A DNA stretch of 64,000 nucleotides, from contig NZ_CP018097.1 in NCBI RefSeq assembly GCF_001886695.1, positions 1,755,001 through 1,819,000 of the forward strand, read 5' to 3'. This document shows, in pieces, positions 41,561 to 49,993 of this stretch (positions are counted from its first letter, which is position 1; each line of letters begins with the position of its first letter). The position numbers and the translations under genes were made by a program. The stretch is from Aurantiacibacter gangjinensis. GTDB taxonomy: Bacteria > Pseudomonadota > Alphaproteobacteria > Sphingomonadales > Sphingomonadaceae. The notes beneath the pieces were generated by a model, which was not told the origin of the DNA, made no database searches, and saw nothing but the letters and a program-made list of their open reading frames with translations.

Positions 41561-41742
41561 TGCTCCAGCTCCCCGATCAGCAGATCGAGCTGCGCAAGCG
41601 CTTCGCCGGCTTCCTTCTGCAGCGCCTCATGGCGGGACTGCAGGTCGGGATCGGCTTTCGCACGCGCGGCGGTAGCTGCCTCGATACGGGCCGAAGCAGC
41701 TTCGATGCGGGCCAGGGCCCTTGCGGTGCGATCACCGTCCAT
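41557..41742 (-). CDS. Small coiled-coil protein translationally coupled to zapA
   Basis: 61 residues from the ATG at 41742 (MDGDRTARALARIEAASARI). The frame is open much further upstream, so the start is uncertain; a start at MDQPADF would give about 100 residues. The protein is almost entirely helical, with Ala/Glu/Arg heptad-like spacing and a Leu-rich C-terminus (ALAQLDLLIGELEQ). Its stop overlaps the zapA start (ATGA). In alphaproteobacteria small coiled-coil genes are often seen before zapA; a division-related role is inferred from this coupling only. Confidence 0.6.
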   Translation of the reverse strand: MDGDRTARALARIEAASARIEAATAARAKADPDLQSRHEALQKEAGEALAQLDLLIGELEQ

Positions 41743-41939
41743 ATCGTGGGAAATACCCGTATGTCCGGCCTTCGCAAAGGGTTGCGCGGGCAAGCTGTGA
41801 ATAACTCTGGGGCGGAAATCGGCAGGCTGGTCCATAGGACAGGTGCGCTGCTTGACCTCGCAGGCTAGCACCATCACACAGCGCGCACGCGAATCGCTGC
41901 GCGAGAATTCCTGCAGCCCACGATGGAGAGCGACCTGCA

Positions 41940-43934
41940 ATGAGCGCCAATTCCGCCAATTATACCAACATGGCCAATGCCATCCGCGCGCTGTCGATGG
42001 ATGCGGTGCAGGCGGCCAATTCCGGTCACCCGGGCGCGCCGATGGGCATGGCCGATGTGGCGACCGTGCTGTGGAACGAATATCTCAAATACGATGCCGC
42101 CGATCCGCACTGGGCGGACCGCGACCGCTTCGTGCTGAGCGCGGGCCATGGCTCGATGCTGATCTATTCGCTGCTCCACCTGTCGGGCTATGAAGCGCCG
42201 ACGCTGGAGGACATCCGCAATTTCCGCCAACTGGGATCCCCTTGCGCAGGCCATCCGGAAAACTTCCTGCTCGACGGTGTCGAAGCGACCACCGGGCCGC
42301 TCGGCCAAGGCCTTGCGATGGGCGTAGGCATGGCCATGGCGGAGCGGCACTTGAATGCCGTGTTCGGCGATGATCTGGTCGACCACCGCACCTGGGTGAT
42401 CGCGGGCGATGGCTGCCTGATGGAAGGCATCAATCACGAGGCCATCGGATTGGCGGGCCATCTGGGTCTCGGTCGCCTGGTCGTGCTGTGGGACGACAAC
42501 AACATCACCATCGATGGCGCCGTGGGCCTGTCCTCCTCCGAAGACATCGCCGCTCGCTACCGCGCTACCGGCTGGCATGTGACCGAATGCGACGGCCACG
42601 ATTTCGACGATATCCGCCGCGCGCTGGACGAAGCGGTCGCCGAAACCGGCAAGCCCACGCTCGTCGCCTGCAAGACGGTGATCGGCAAGGGCGCGCCCAA
42701 CAAAGGCGGCACCAGCGGCGTGCACGGTTCTCCGCTGGGCGAGGACGAGGTGGCCGCGGCGCGCAAGGAGCTGGGCTGGACGCACGACCCGTTTGTCATC
42801 CCTGACGATATCGTCGCCGACTGGCGCGAGGCGGGCAAACGCGGCCAGCAGGCGCATTCCGACTGGTCGGGCCGCCTCGATAAGAGCGATCACAAAGGCG
42901 AGTTCACGCGCCGCATGGCGGGCGACCTGCCTGACAAATTCAGCCTGACGAATTTCACGCAAGGGCTGATGAAGAACCCGCAAAAGGTCGCCACCCGCAA
43001 GGCGAGCGAAATGGCGCTGGACCAGATCAACGGCAAGCTGCCCGAGACGATCGGCGGCAGTGCGGACCTCACCGGCTCGAACAACACCAAGGCGGGCGGC
43101 ATCGGCGCGATGACGGCGCAGGACTATTCGGGCCGCTATGTCTATTACGGCATTCGTGAATTCGGCATGGCCGCCGCAATGAACGGCATGGCGCTGCATG
43201 GTGGCATCATCGCCTATGGCGGCACGTTCCTGATCTTCACCGATTATTGCCGCGGCGCGATCCGCCTATCGGCCTTGCAGCAGGTGCCGGTCGTCTATGT
43301 GATGACGCATGACAGTATCGGCCTTGGCGAGGATGGCCCGACGCACCAGCCCATCGAGCACCTGCAGAGCCTGCGCGCCATGCCCAACATCCTGGTGATG
43401 CGCCCGGCGGATGCTGTCGAAACGGCGGAATGCTGGGAAATCGCGCTGCGCCAGAAGGACCGTCCGAGCGTCCTCGCGCTCAGCCGGCAGGGTCTGCCGC
43501 AAGTCCGCAACGCGCCGGACGAGGTCGATTGCTGCGCCAAGGGGGCCTACCGCCTGAAGAAAGCGGGCAATAAGCGCCGCGTCATCCTCATCGCCACTGG
43601 ATCCGAAGTGCATCTCGCGCTCGAATGCGCGGACCGGCTGGAGAAGGAAGGCGTCGGCGCCGATGTCGTCTCCATGGTCTGCACCGAGCTCTTCGACGAG
43701 CAGGATGCGGCCTATAAGGAAGACGTGCTGCCCAATGTCGATCCGTCCGAAATCCTGCGCGTCTCCATCGAGGCGGGCACGACCTTCGGCTGGGAACGCT
43801 ACACCATGGCGAACGGCCTCAATTTCGGCATCGACCGGTTCGGGGCTTCCGCCCCGGCAGGCGACCTCTTTGAAAAATTCGGCCTGACTGCGGACGCGAT
43901 CGTTCCGCAAATCATCAGCAAGATCAACGATTAA
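41940..43934 (+). CDS. tkt: Transketolase
   Basis: 664 residues. The TPP motif GDGCLMEGINHEAIGLAGHLGL...DDNNITIDG is present, as are HPENFLLDGVEATTGPLGQG-type residues near the start and the transketolase signature GEDGPTHQPIEHLQSLRAMPN (quoted in outline). It moves two-carbon units between ketoses and aldoses in the pentose-phosphate pathway and links it to glycolysis. It is followed after 15 bases by gap and then pgk, a central-carbon operon. GGAGAG at ~41926 is the ribosome site. Confidence 0.96.
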   Translation: MSANSANYTNMANAIRALSMDAVQAANSGHPGAPMGMADVATVLWNEYLKYDAADPHWADRDRFVLSAGHGSMLIYSLLHLSGYEAPTLEDIRNFRQLGSPCAGHPENFLLDGVEATTGPLGQGLAMGVGMAMAERHLNAVFGDDLVDHRTWVIAGDGCLMEGINHEAIGLAGHLGLGRLVVLWDDNNITIDGAVGLSSSEDIAARYRATGWHVTECDGHDFDDIRRALDEAVAETGKPTLVACKTVIGKGAPNKGGTSGVHGSPLGEDEVAAARKELGWTHDPFVIPDDIVADWREAGKRGQQAHSDWSGRLDKSDHKGEFTRRMAGDLPDKFSLTNFTQGLMKNPQKVATRKASEMALDQINGKLPETIGGSADLTGSNNTKAGGIGAMTAQDYSGRYVYYGIREFGMAAAMNGMALHGGIIAYGGTFLIFTDYCRGAIRLSALQQVPVVYVMTHDSIGLGEDGPTHQPIEHLQSLRAMPNILVMRPADAVETAECWEIALRQKDRPSVLALSRQGLPQVRNAPDEVDCCAKGAYRLKKAGNKRRVILIATGSEVHLALECADRLEKEGVGADVVSMVCTELFDEQDAAYKEDVLPNVDPSEILRVSIEAGTTFGWERYTMANGLNFGIDRFGASAPAGDLFEKFGLTADAIVPQIISKIND

Positions 43935-43949
43935 GCAGGAGCTCTTTCC

Positions 43950-44957
43950 ATGACGACGAAGGTTTCGATCAACGGTTTCGGACGCATCGGCCGCCTTGTC
44001 GCGCGCGCCATTCTGGAGCGTGACGATCACGATCTCGAACTGGTGGCGATCAACGATCTTGCCGATACCGATGCCAATGCCCTGCTGTTCGGCTTCGACA
44101 GCACGCATGGCCGCTTCCCCGGAACGGTGGAAGTCGATGGCAGCAACCTCGTCGTCAATGGCAAAAGCATTGCCGTCACCAGCGAGCGCGACCCCGGCAA
44201 TCTGCCGCACAAGGACATGGGCGTCGATATCGTGCTGGAATGCACCGGCTTCTTCCAGAGCCACGACGCTGCCAAGCCGCATCTCGATGCGGGCGCCAAG
44301 CGCGTGCTGATCTCTGCCCCCGCCAAGGAAGTGTCGGCCACCATCGTCTATGGCGTGAACCACGACAGCCTGACGGCGGACGATGTGATCGTCTCCAACG
44401 CCAGCTGCACCACCAACTGCCTCTCGCCCGTCGCCAAGGTGCTGCACGACCTGGTCGGGATCGAGCGCGGTTTCATGACCACGATCCACAGCTACACCAA
44501 CGATCAGCGCATGCTCGACCAGATGCATTCCGACATGCGCCGCGCGCGCGGCGGGGCGCAGAATATGATCCCCACCACCACCGGCGCAGCCCGCGCGGTC
44601 GGCCTTGTGCTGCCCGAACTGGCAGGCAAGCTCGATGGCTCCAGCGTGCGCGTGCCCACGCCCAATGTCAGCCTGATCGACCTCGTCTTCACTCCGGGCC
44701 GCGACACGACGAAGGAAGAGATCAACGAAGCGCTGATGGCGGCCGCCACCGGCCCGATGAAAGGCGTGCTCGATTACACCGACAAGCCGCTCGTCAGCAG
44801 CGATTTCAACCACCACCCGGCCAGCTCCACCGTGGACAGCCTGGAAACCGCCGTGCTGGAAGGCAAGCTGGCGCGCGTGGTCAGCTGGTACGACAATGAA
44901 TGGGGCTTCTCCAACCGCATGATCGACACTGCGGGCGTGATGGCGAAGCTGATTTGA
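43950..44957 (+). CDS. gap: Glyceraldehyde-3-phosphate dehydrogenase
   Basis: 335 residues. The NAD-binding start [16 protein letters not shown] and the catalytic Cys in [19 protein letters not shown] are present, with the later [12 protein letters not shown] and [13 protein letters not shown] motifs. It oxidises glyceraldehyde-3-phosphate to 1,3-bisphosphoglycerate (or the reverse in gluconeogenesis). It sits directly between tkt and pgk, separated from pgk by a 124-base palindromic repeat cluster. An AGGAGC ribosome site lies ~7 bases before the ATG. Confidence 0.97.
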   Translation: MTTKVSINGFGRIGRLVARAILERDDHDLELVAINDLADTDANALLFGFDSTHGRFPGTVEVDGSNLVVNGKSIAVTSERDPGNLPHKDMGVDIVLECTGFFQSHDAAKPHLDAGAKRVLISAPAKEVSATIVYGVNHDSLTADDVIVSNASCTTNCLSPVAKVLHDLVGIERGFMTTIHSYTNDQRMLDQMHSDMRRARGGAQNMIPTTTGAARAVGLVLPELAGKLDGSSVRVPTPNVSLIDLVFTPGRDTTKEEINEALMAAATGPMKGVLDYTDKPLVSSDFNHHPASSTVDSLETAVLEGKLARVVSWYDNEWGFSNRMIDTAGVMAKLI

Positions 44958-44967
44958 TTTAAATGCT

Positions 44968-45091
44968 CCTCCCCGGCATGGGGAGGGGGACCATCCGCAG
45001 GATGGTGGAGGGGCACCCACCACCGCCCGGAAAGCCTGCAAGGTGCCCCTCCACCCCGCTTCGCGCGGTCCCCCTCCCCCAGCGGGGGAGG
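44968..45091. repeat. Palindrome cluster between gap and pgk
   Basis: Three nested inverted pairs are seen. CCTCCCC/GGGGAGG hairpins lie at 44968-44986 and 45073-45091. A perfect ACCATCC-GCA-GGATGGT hairpin lies at 44990-45006. Between them a 13-base pair GTGGAGGGGCACC (45005-45017) / GGTGCCCCTCCAC (45042-45054) spans the middle. It has the same style as 10347-10472 and is probably a mobile intergenic element. It may modulate pgk expression relative to gap. Confidence 0.7.
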
Positions 45092-45105
45092 ATTGGGAGC
45101 TTATT

Positions 45106-46308
45106 ATGACCGCCTTCAAGACCCTCGACGACCTGCCCGACGATCTCACCGGCCAGCGTGCGCTGGTGCGGGTGGATCTGAACCTGCCGATGAAGGATGG
45201 CCGCGCCACCGATCTTACCCGCGTCCACGCCGTCGCGCCGACCATGCTGGAACTGAGCCAGCGCGGCGCGAAAGTGTTGCTGCTCGCCCATTACGGCCGC
45301 CCGAAGGGAGAGCGGCATTCCACCATGTCGATGAGCGAGATCGTCGGCGAGCTGGAAAAGGTGGTCGACAAGGAAGTGATGTTCATTCCCGAAGTCGCGG
45401 GTCCGGTGGTCGAGCAATCGGTCGGCATTCTGCGCCCGGGCGATATCGGCCTGCTGGAAAACACCCGCTTCTGGCCGGGCGAGGAAGCGAATGATGCCGA
45501 TTTCGCCGAGGCCATCGCCGCCAATGGCGATTTCTACGTCAACGATGCCTTCTCCGCCGCGCACCGCGCCCATGCCACGACCGAGGGGCTAGCGCATCAC
45601 CTGCCTGCCTATGCGGGCCGCGCGATGGAAAAGGAATTAACGGCTCTCAACGCGGCGCTGGGCAATCCCACGCCACCCGTCGCTGCCGTGGTGGGCGGCG
45701 CGAAGGTCAGCACCAAGCTCGCCGTGCTGGAAAATCTCAGCCGCAAGGTGCAGCACCTCATCATCGGCGGCGGCATGGCCAACACCTTCCTTGCTGCCAA
45801 TGGCGTGAATGTCGGCAAGAGCCTTGCCGAGCACGACCTCACCGACACCGCGCGCGCGATTATGGACGCCGCCGACGAGGCGGGCTGCACCATCCACCTG
45901 CCCTACGATGTGGTCGTGGCCAAAGAGTTCGCCGCCAATCCTCCAAGCGTGCGGACATGCAATGTGCACGAGGTGGCCGAGGATGAGATGATCCTCGATG
46001 TCGGTCCGCAAGCGGTCGAAGCGCTGGGCGATGTGCTGAAGACCTGCGCCACGCTGGTATGGAACGGCCCGCTGGGCGCCTTCGAAACCCCGCCATTCGA
46101 CGAAGCGACCGTCGCTCTGGCGCGCATTGCCGCCGCGCTGACGCAGGATGGCTCTCTGGTATCGGTCGCAGGCGGCGGCGACACGGTGGCGGCTCTGGCC
46201 CATGCAGGCGTCACCGACGATGTTACCTACATCTCCACCGCAGGCGGCGCTTTCCTCGAATGGATGGAAGGCCAGGAACTGCCCGGCGTCGCGGCGCTTA
46301 CCGCCTGA
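45106..46308 (+). CDS. pgk: Phosphoglycerate kinase
   Basis: 400 residues from the ATG at 45106 with GGGAG upstream; an earlier in-frame start lies within the repeat cluster and is rejected. Signatures: LVRVDLNLPMKDGR, LLAHYGRPKG, LLENTRFWPGEEAND, VGGAKVSTKLAVLENLS, and WNGPLGAFETPPFDEAT near the C-terminus. It converts 1,3-bisphosphoglycerate and ADP to 3-phosphoglycerate and ATP. Part of the tkt-gap-pgk run; fda follows after two unrelated genes. Confidence 0.96.
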   Translation: MTAFKTLDDLPDDLTGQRALVRVDLNLPMKDGRATDLTRVHAVAPTMLELSQRGAKVLLLAHYGRPKGERHSTMSMSEIVGELEKVVDKEVMFIPEVAGPVVEQSVGILRPGDIGLLENTRFWPGEEANDADFAEAIAANGDFYVNDAFSAAHRAHATTEGLAHHLPAYAGRAMEKELTALNAALGNPTPPVAAVVGGAKVSTKLAVLENLSRKVQHLIIGGGMANTFLAANGVNVGKSLAEHDLTDTARAIMDAADEAGCTIHLPYDVVVAKEFAANPPSVRTCNVHEVAEDEMILDVGPQAVEALGDVLKTCATLVWNGPLGAFETPPFDEATVALARIAAALTQDGSLVSVAGGGDTVAALAHAGVTDDVTYISTAGGAFLEWMEGQELPGVAALTA

Positions 46309-46312
46309 CGCC

Positions 46313-46957
46313 ATGGCAGTCGCCCACCAGCTTTTTGCAACGCCCTTCATCGTCGACGAGCTGCGCAGCGCGGAAGGCATGGCGGCGCTGCGCGAAGCGG
46401 TGGAGGCGGAGCGGGCGCACGATAGCGAGGGGGTGTCGATCAGCAATATCGGCGGCTGGCATTCCAATACCGACATGCTCGAATGGGGCGGCGAAGCGGC
46501 GCGGGCGCTTGCCTTCAAGGCGATGGAAATGGCCGATGCCCATACGATGGATCGCAAGAGCCCGGACGACAGCCGTTTTAGTTGGGTGCCGGAAATGTGG
46601 GCAAATGTGTCCGCGGCCGGCAATGCCAATCAGTATCACACCCATCCGGGCAGCTTCTGGTCCGCCGTCGCCTATCTCGACGACGGCTATAATGGCGACG
46701 ACGATGCGAAGCTGGGCGGAGAGCTGCAATTGCTCGATCCGCGCATGCCGGCGATCCGCATGGCCGCGCCGGACCTGTTGCTGCGCGACGGGCAGGGCAG
46801 GGCGGTCGGCAGCGAAATTTCGATACGCCCGCGCACCGGCATGATCGTGCTCTTTCCCAGCTGGCTGCAGCACGCTGTGCGCCCGTTCCACGGGAGCGGC
46901 ACGCGCATTTCGATCGCGATCAATCTCACAGCGGCGCTGAAGAGCCCTTCCGCCTAG
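46313..46957 (+). CDS. 2-oxoglutarate/Fe(II) oxygenase-like protein
   Basis: 214 residues from the ATG at 46313, only 4 bases after pgk. The double-stranded beta-helix features are SNIGGWHSNTDM, the metal-ligand region NANQYHTHPGSFWSAVAYL, then FPSWLQHAVRPFHG and a 2OG-type Arg in GTRISIAINL. It matches the TIGR02466-like family of small 2OG-Fe(II) oxygenases found in marine bacteria and phages, whose substrate is not established. It converges on the following minus-strand gene with a 4-base overlap. Confidence 0.75.
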   Translation: MAVAHQLFATPFIVDELRSAEGMAALREAVEAERAHDSEGVSISNIGGWHSNTDMLEWGGEAARALAFKAMEMADAHTMDRKSPDDSRFSWVPEMWANVSAAGNANQYHTHPGSFWSAVAYLDDGYNGDDDAKLGGELQLLDPRMPAIRMAAPDLLLRDGQGRAVGSEISIRPRTGMIVLFPSWLQHAVRPFHGSGTRISIAINLTAALKSPSA

Positions 46958-47727
46958 CGATATTCCGGGTTCGGCCAGCCGGGCTTCACACCGCGATCCC
47001 ACTCGGTGCGCACATTGCCGACCGCCGGATAACCGCCACTTTGCTTCAGCATCCGCGCGGCGTGCAGCAGGTTGAACGCCATGAAGGTCGTGTTGCGCTG
47101 GGTGAACTCGTTGTCGAAACCTGCGCGACTGCCATCGTCGAGTTCGTCGCCATAGGATGGGCCGGGGCCGACCGTGCCGATCCAGCCGCAATCGGCCTGT
47201 GGCGGCACGGTGAAGCCGACATGCTGCATGGCGTACAGCACGCCCATGGCCACATGCTTGCAGCCGTCTTCATTACCGGTGACCACGCAGCCGCCGACTT
47301 TGTCGTAGAAGGCGTATTGGCCCTTTTCGTTCGTTTCGCCGGAATGGGCATAGAGCTTCTCGATAAAGCTTTGTGCGATGCTGCTTTTCTCGCCGAGCCA
47401 GATCGGCGTGCCGAGGATGACGATATCGGCATCGAAGACATCGGGGCTGAGCTGCGGCCAGTCGTCGCGGTCCCAGCCGTGCTCGGTCATATCGGGATAG
47501 ACGCCGGGGGCGAGGTGGTAGGCAGACAGGCGATGCCGTTTGGTGCGGACGTCCTGCATGGCGAAGATGTCGGCCACCACGTCCAGCAGAGTGTCGGTGT
47601 GCGATGGCTCGTCCGGATGCTTGAGCGTGGCGTTGAAGATCACCGCCTTGAGGTCCGAGAAGTCGAGCTGGCAATTCTCGACGATTTTCATCTGTGCGGG
47701 CGTGAGGGTCAAAGCGGGGTCTCCCAT
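46954..47727 (-). CDS. Flavodoxin-fold NAD(P)H-dependent oxidoreductase
   Basis: 257 residues from the ATG at 47727; an internal ATG at 47691 is an alternative. An FMN-binding layout is suggested by AVIFNATLKHPDEPSHTDTLL, VILGTPIWLGEKSSIAQSF and VGGCVVTGNEDGCKHV, matching flavodoxin-like NADPH:FMN reductase families. The C-terminal ~70 residues (NLLHAARMLKQSGGYPAVGN) are typical of this subgroup. Substrate unknown; members often reduce quinones or flavins. It lies between the 2OG-oxygenase and the aldolase gene and points away from both. Confidence 0.75.
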   Translation of the reverse strand: MGDPALTLTPAQMKIVENCQLDFSDLKAVIFNATLKHPDEPSHTDTLLDVVADIFAMQDVRTKRHRLSAYHLAPGVYPDMTEHGWDRDDWPQLSPDVFDADIVILGTPIWLGEKSSIAQSFIEKLYAHSGETNEKGQYAFYDKVGGCVVTGNEDGCKHVAMGVLYAMQHVGFTVPPQADCGWIGTVGPGPSYGDELDDGSRAGFDNEFTQRNTTFMAFNLLHAARMLKQSGGYPAVGNVRTEWDRGVKPGWPNPEYR

Positions 47728-47910
47728 GATTGTCTACGGGTATTACGCGCGAGCACGGCGATGGGTCACATTTCGCTTTCCTACACGCCGCGATCCGTGC
47801 TTGCGGCGCTGCTCGTCCAGACCTGCCCACACGATTGTATTTCATCAACTTGGCAATCAGCGATTCGCCGAATAGGAGGCTGTCGAAACAGGAAAATGAG
47901 GAGCTTTCCG

Positions 47911-48798
47911 ATGAATTTCGACCAGATGTCCACCAAGATCGCCGAAGGCAACGGCTTCATCGCCGCGCTGGACCAGTCCGGTGGATCGACGCCCAAGGCG
48001 CTGCGCGGCTACGGCGTCGAGGAAATCGAATATAACGGCGAAGAGGAGATGTTCGCCAAGATCCACGAAATGCGCAGCCGCATCATTTCTTCGCCCAGCT
48101 TTTCGGGCGACAAGGTCGTCGGCGCGATCCTGTTCGAGCGGACGATGGACGGCGAAGTGGGCGGCAAGCCGACCCCGCAGGCGCTGATCGCGAAGGGCGT
48201 GGTGCCGTTCATCAAGATCGACAAGGGGCTGGAGGACGAGGCGAACGGCGTCCAGATGATGAAGCCGATGCCGACGCTAAACGAGCTGCTGACCCGCGCC
48301 AAGGGCCTCGGCGTGTTCGGCACCAAGGAGCGATCGGTCATCCACTCCGCCGACGCGCAGGGCATTGCCGATATCGTGGCGCAACAATTCGAGGTGGGCC
48401 GCCAGGTCATCTCGCATGGCATGATGCCGATGCTGGAGCCCGAATACTCGATCACGGCCGATGATCGCGCCGAGGGCGAGAAACTGCTCAAGTCCGAAAT
48501 CCTGACCCAGCTCGACCGCCTGCCCGAAGGCGAGCAGATCATGCTGAAGCTCTCGATCCCGGTCGAAGCGAATGCCTACAAGGAACTGGTCGATCACCCG
48601 AAGGTGCTGAAGGTTGTGGCGCTGTCAGGCGGTTTCTCGCGTGATGAGGCATGCGAACACCTCAGCCGCAATGAAGGCATGATCGCCAGCTTCAGCCGCG
48701 CCTTGCTGGAAGAGCTGCGCGCGCAGATGGACGATAGCGAATTCGACGCCGCCCTTGCCAGCGCTATCGACGACATTCACTGCGCCAGCATAACGTGA
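47911..48798 (+). CDS. Class I fructose-bisphosphate aldolase
   Basis: 295 residues from the ATG at 47911 with GAGGAG at ~47898; the frame is open far upstream but that part is not protein. FIAALDQSGGSTPKAL, RIISSPSFSGDKVVGAILFE, VPFIKIDKGL and the Schiff-base Lys region QIMLKLSIPVE are typical of bacterial class I (PF00274) aldolases. It cleaves fructose-1,6-bisphosphate and, with tkt, gap and pgk, completes the upper glycolytic set of this neighbourhood. The 183-base leader between it and the divergent oxidoreductase probably carries its promoter, but no clear box was assigned. Confidence 0.9.
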   Translation: MNFDQMSTKIAEGNGFIAALDQSGGSTPKALRGYGVEEIEYNGEEEMFAKIHEMRSRIISSPSFSGDKVVGAILFERTMDGEVGGKPTPQALIAKGVVPFIKIDKGLEDEANGVQMMKPMPTLNELLTRAKGLGVFGTKERSVIHSADAQGIADIVAQQFEVGRQVISHGMMPMLEPEYSITADDRAEGEKLLKSEILTQLDRLPEGEQIMLKLSIPVEANAYKELVDHPKVLKVVALSGGFSRDEACEHLSRNEGMIASFSRALLEELRAQMDDSEFDAALASAIDDIHCASIT

Positions 48799-48804
48799 TT
48801 TCAG

Positions 48805-49227
48805 TTACTGGATATCCGCGCCTGCCGGATCTGCGATGTGCGGTACCCAGTTGAAATTGAAGCGGTAGTCCTGCGCCGGGATCGGCATGTTGTGAATCGA
48901 GGCGTCGGGCCAGGCGCTGCGCAGCTGCACCATGCCGGAAAGCGCGGGTGCCGGTTCCTGCCAGCCGACGGTCACCTCTTGGCTCAGTCCGTCCCGTTCG
49001 ACCAGCGCGCGCACTCGGAAAATGCCGGCAGTCACGCATTCGGCCTCTAGCGGACAGCGGCTGTCGTCGAGCACCTCCAGCGGCGTGACAGTGGCTTCGC
49101 CGGTGTCGAACGGTTCGCCGAGCGAAGCGCATGGCATTTCGTAGCAGTTGGATGAGGGCACATCCGGCGCAGCGCATGCGGAACAGGCGATGATCGCGGC
49201 GAAGGTGGCAAGAGGGCGAATAGGCAT
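48805..49227 (-). CDS. Small lipoprotein, function unknown
   Basis: 140 residues. The start MPIRPLATFAAIIACSAC gives a lipoprotein signal with a lipobox-like SAC (Cys18). Further cysteines (NCYEMPC, SRCPLEAEC) may form disulfides, and the C-terminal half is beta-rich with several Trp. The family is not recognised. It converges on the aldolase gene with a 6-base gap and is divergent from thiE. Confidence 0.6.
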   Translation of the reverse strand: MPIRPLATFAAIIACSACAAPDVPSSNCYEMPCASLGEPFDTGEATVTPLEVLDDSRCPLEAECVTAGIFRVRALVERDGLSQEVTVGWQEPAPALSGMVQLRSAWPDASIHNMPIPAQDYRFNFNWVPHIADPAGADIQ

Positions 49228-49262
49228 TTGTCGAATACTAACCGATTGCTATTGGCGGGAAC

Positions 49263-49886
49263 ATGAACGCATCCGATTGCCAGCTTTACCTTATCTCGCC
49301 GCAAGATGTCGGCGGAAATTTTCCCGACCGGCTGGAGCGCGCGCTGTTTGCAGGACGGGGCTTGGCCACGGCCTTCCAGTTTCGCGTGAAAGACGTCGAC
49401 CAGCACGAGGCTGCGCGATTGGCCGTTCCGTTGCAGGAAATATGCGGCGCGCATGAGGTAGGATTTATCGTCAATGACAGCGTGCCCCTGGCCAAACGCC
49501 TGAAAGCGGATGGTGTGCATTTGGGCCAGTCTGATGGCGACATCCGCGAGGCGCGCGAGGTGCTGGGTCGCGAGGTGCAGATAGGCGTCACCTGCCATGC
49601 CAGCCGCCACCTGGCGATGGAAGCAGGCGAGGCCGGGGCTGACTATATTGCGTTCGGTGCTTTCTTCCCGAGCCAGACCAAGATGAGCGAACATCGACCG
49701 GAGCCCGATGTGCTCGAATGGTGGAGCCAGCTCTTCGAAATCCCTTGCGTAGCCATCGGTGGCATCACGCCGGACAATTGCCGACCGCTGGTGGAGGCAG
49801 GCGCGGATTTCCTCGCCGTGTCCAACGCTGTGTGGGGCGGGGACGAAGTCGCGGCTATCGAGGCTTTCAAAGAGAAGTTGCGCTAG
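49263..49886 (+). CDS. thiE: Thiamine-phosphate synthase-like protein
   Basis: 207 residues. The TIM-barrel signatures are QFRVKD, VNDSVPLAKRLKADGVHLGQSD, VGVTCHASRHLAMEAGEAGADYIAFGAFFPSQTK (quoted in outline) and the phosphate-binding IGGITPDNCRPLVEAGADFLAVSNAVW region. ThiE joins HMP-PP and HET-P to thiamine phosphate. TenI-like proteins, which lack synthase activity, look similar; the retained HLGQSD and GITPDN favour ThiE. No TPP riboswitch was recognised in the 35-base gap upstream, nor other thi genes nearby. Confidence 0.85.
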   Translation: MNASDCQLYLISPQDVGGNFPDRLERALFAGRGLATAFQFRVKDVDQHEAARLAVPLQEICGAHEVGFIVNDSVPLAKRLKADGVHLGQSDGDIREAREVLGREVQIGVTCHASRHLAMEAGEAGADYIAFGAFFPSQTKMSEHRPEPDVLEWWSQLFEIPCVAIGGITPDNCRPLVEAGADFLAVSNAVWGGDEVAAIEAFKEKLR

Positions 49887-49993
49887 ATCGGCAGTCGAAG
49901 CGTCAGAAAAGCCGGCGATGTCCGGAAAGTAATCGGCGCTGGTGGGTTGGGGAGAGGAAGACGCGCATCGCGTCGCCAGAAAGGGCCTCCGCC

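Noticed and set aside
43266-45245. Long minus-strand frame across tkt, gap and pgk leader
   Set aside because: Same reason: shadow of three well-supported plus-strand genes, no ribosome site or recognisable domain.
47041-47910. Open frame running upstream of the class I aldolase start
   Set aside because: Continues in frame but overlaps the convergent/divergent oxidoreductase gene and is not protein-like; the ATG at 47911 has GAGGAG.
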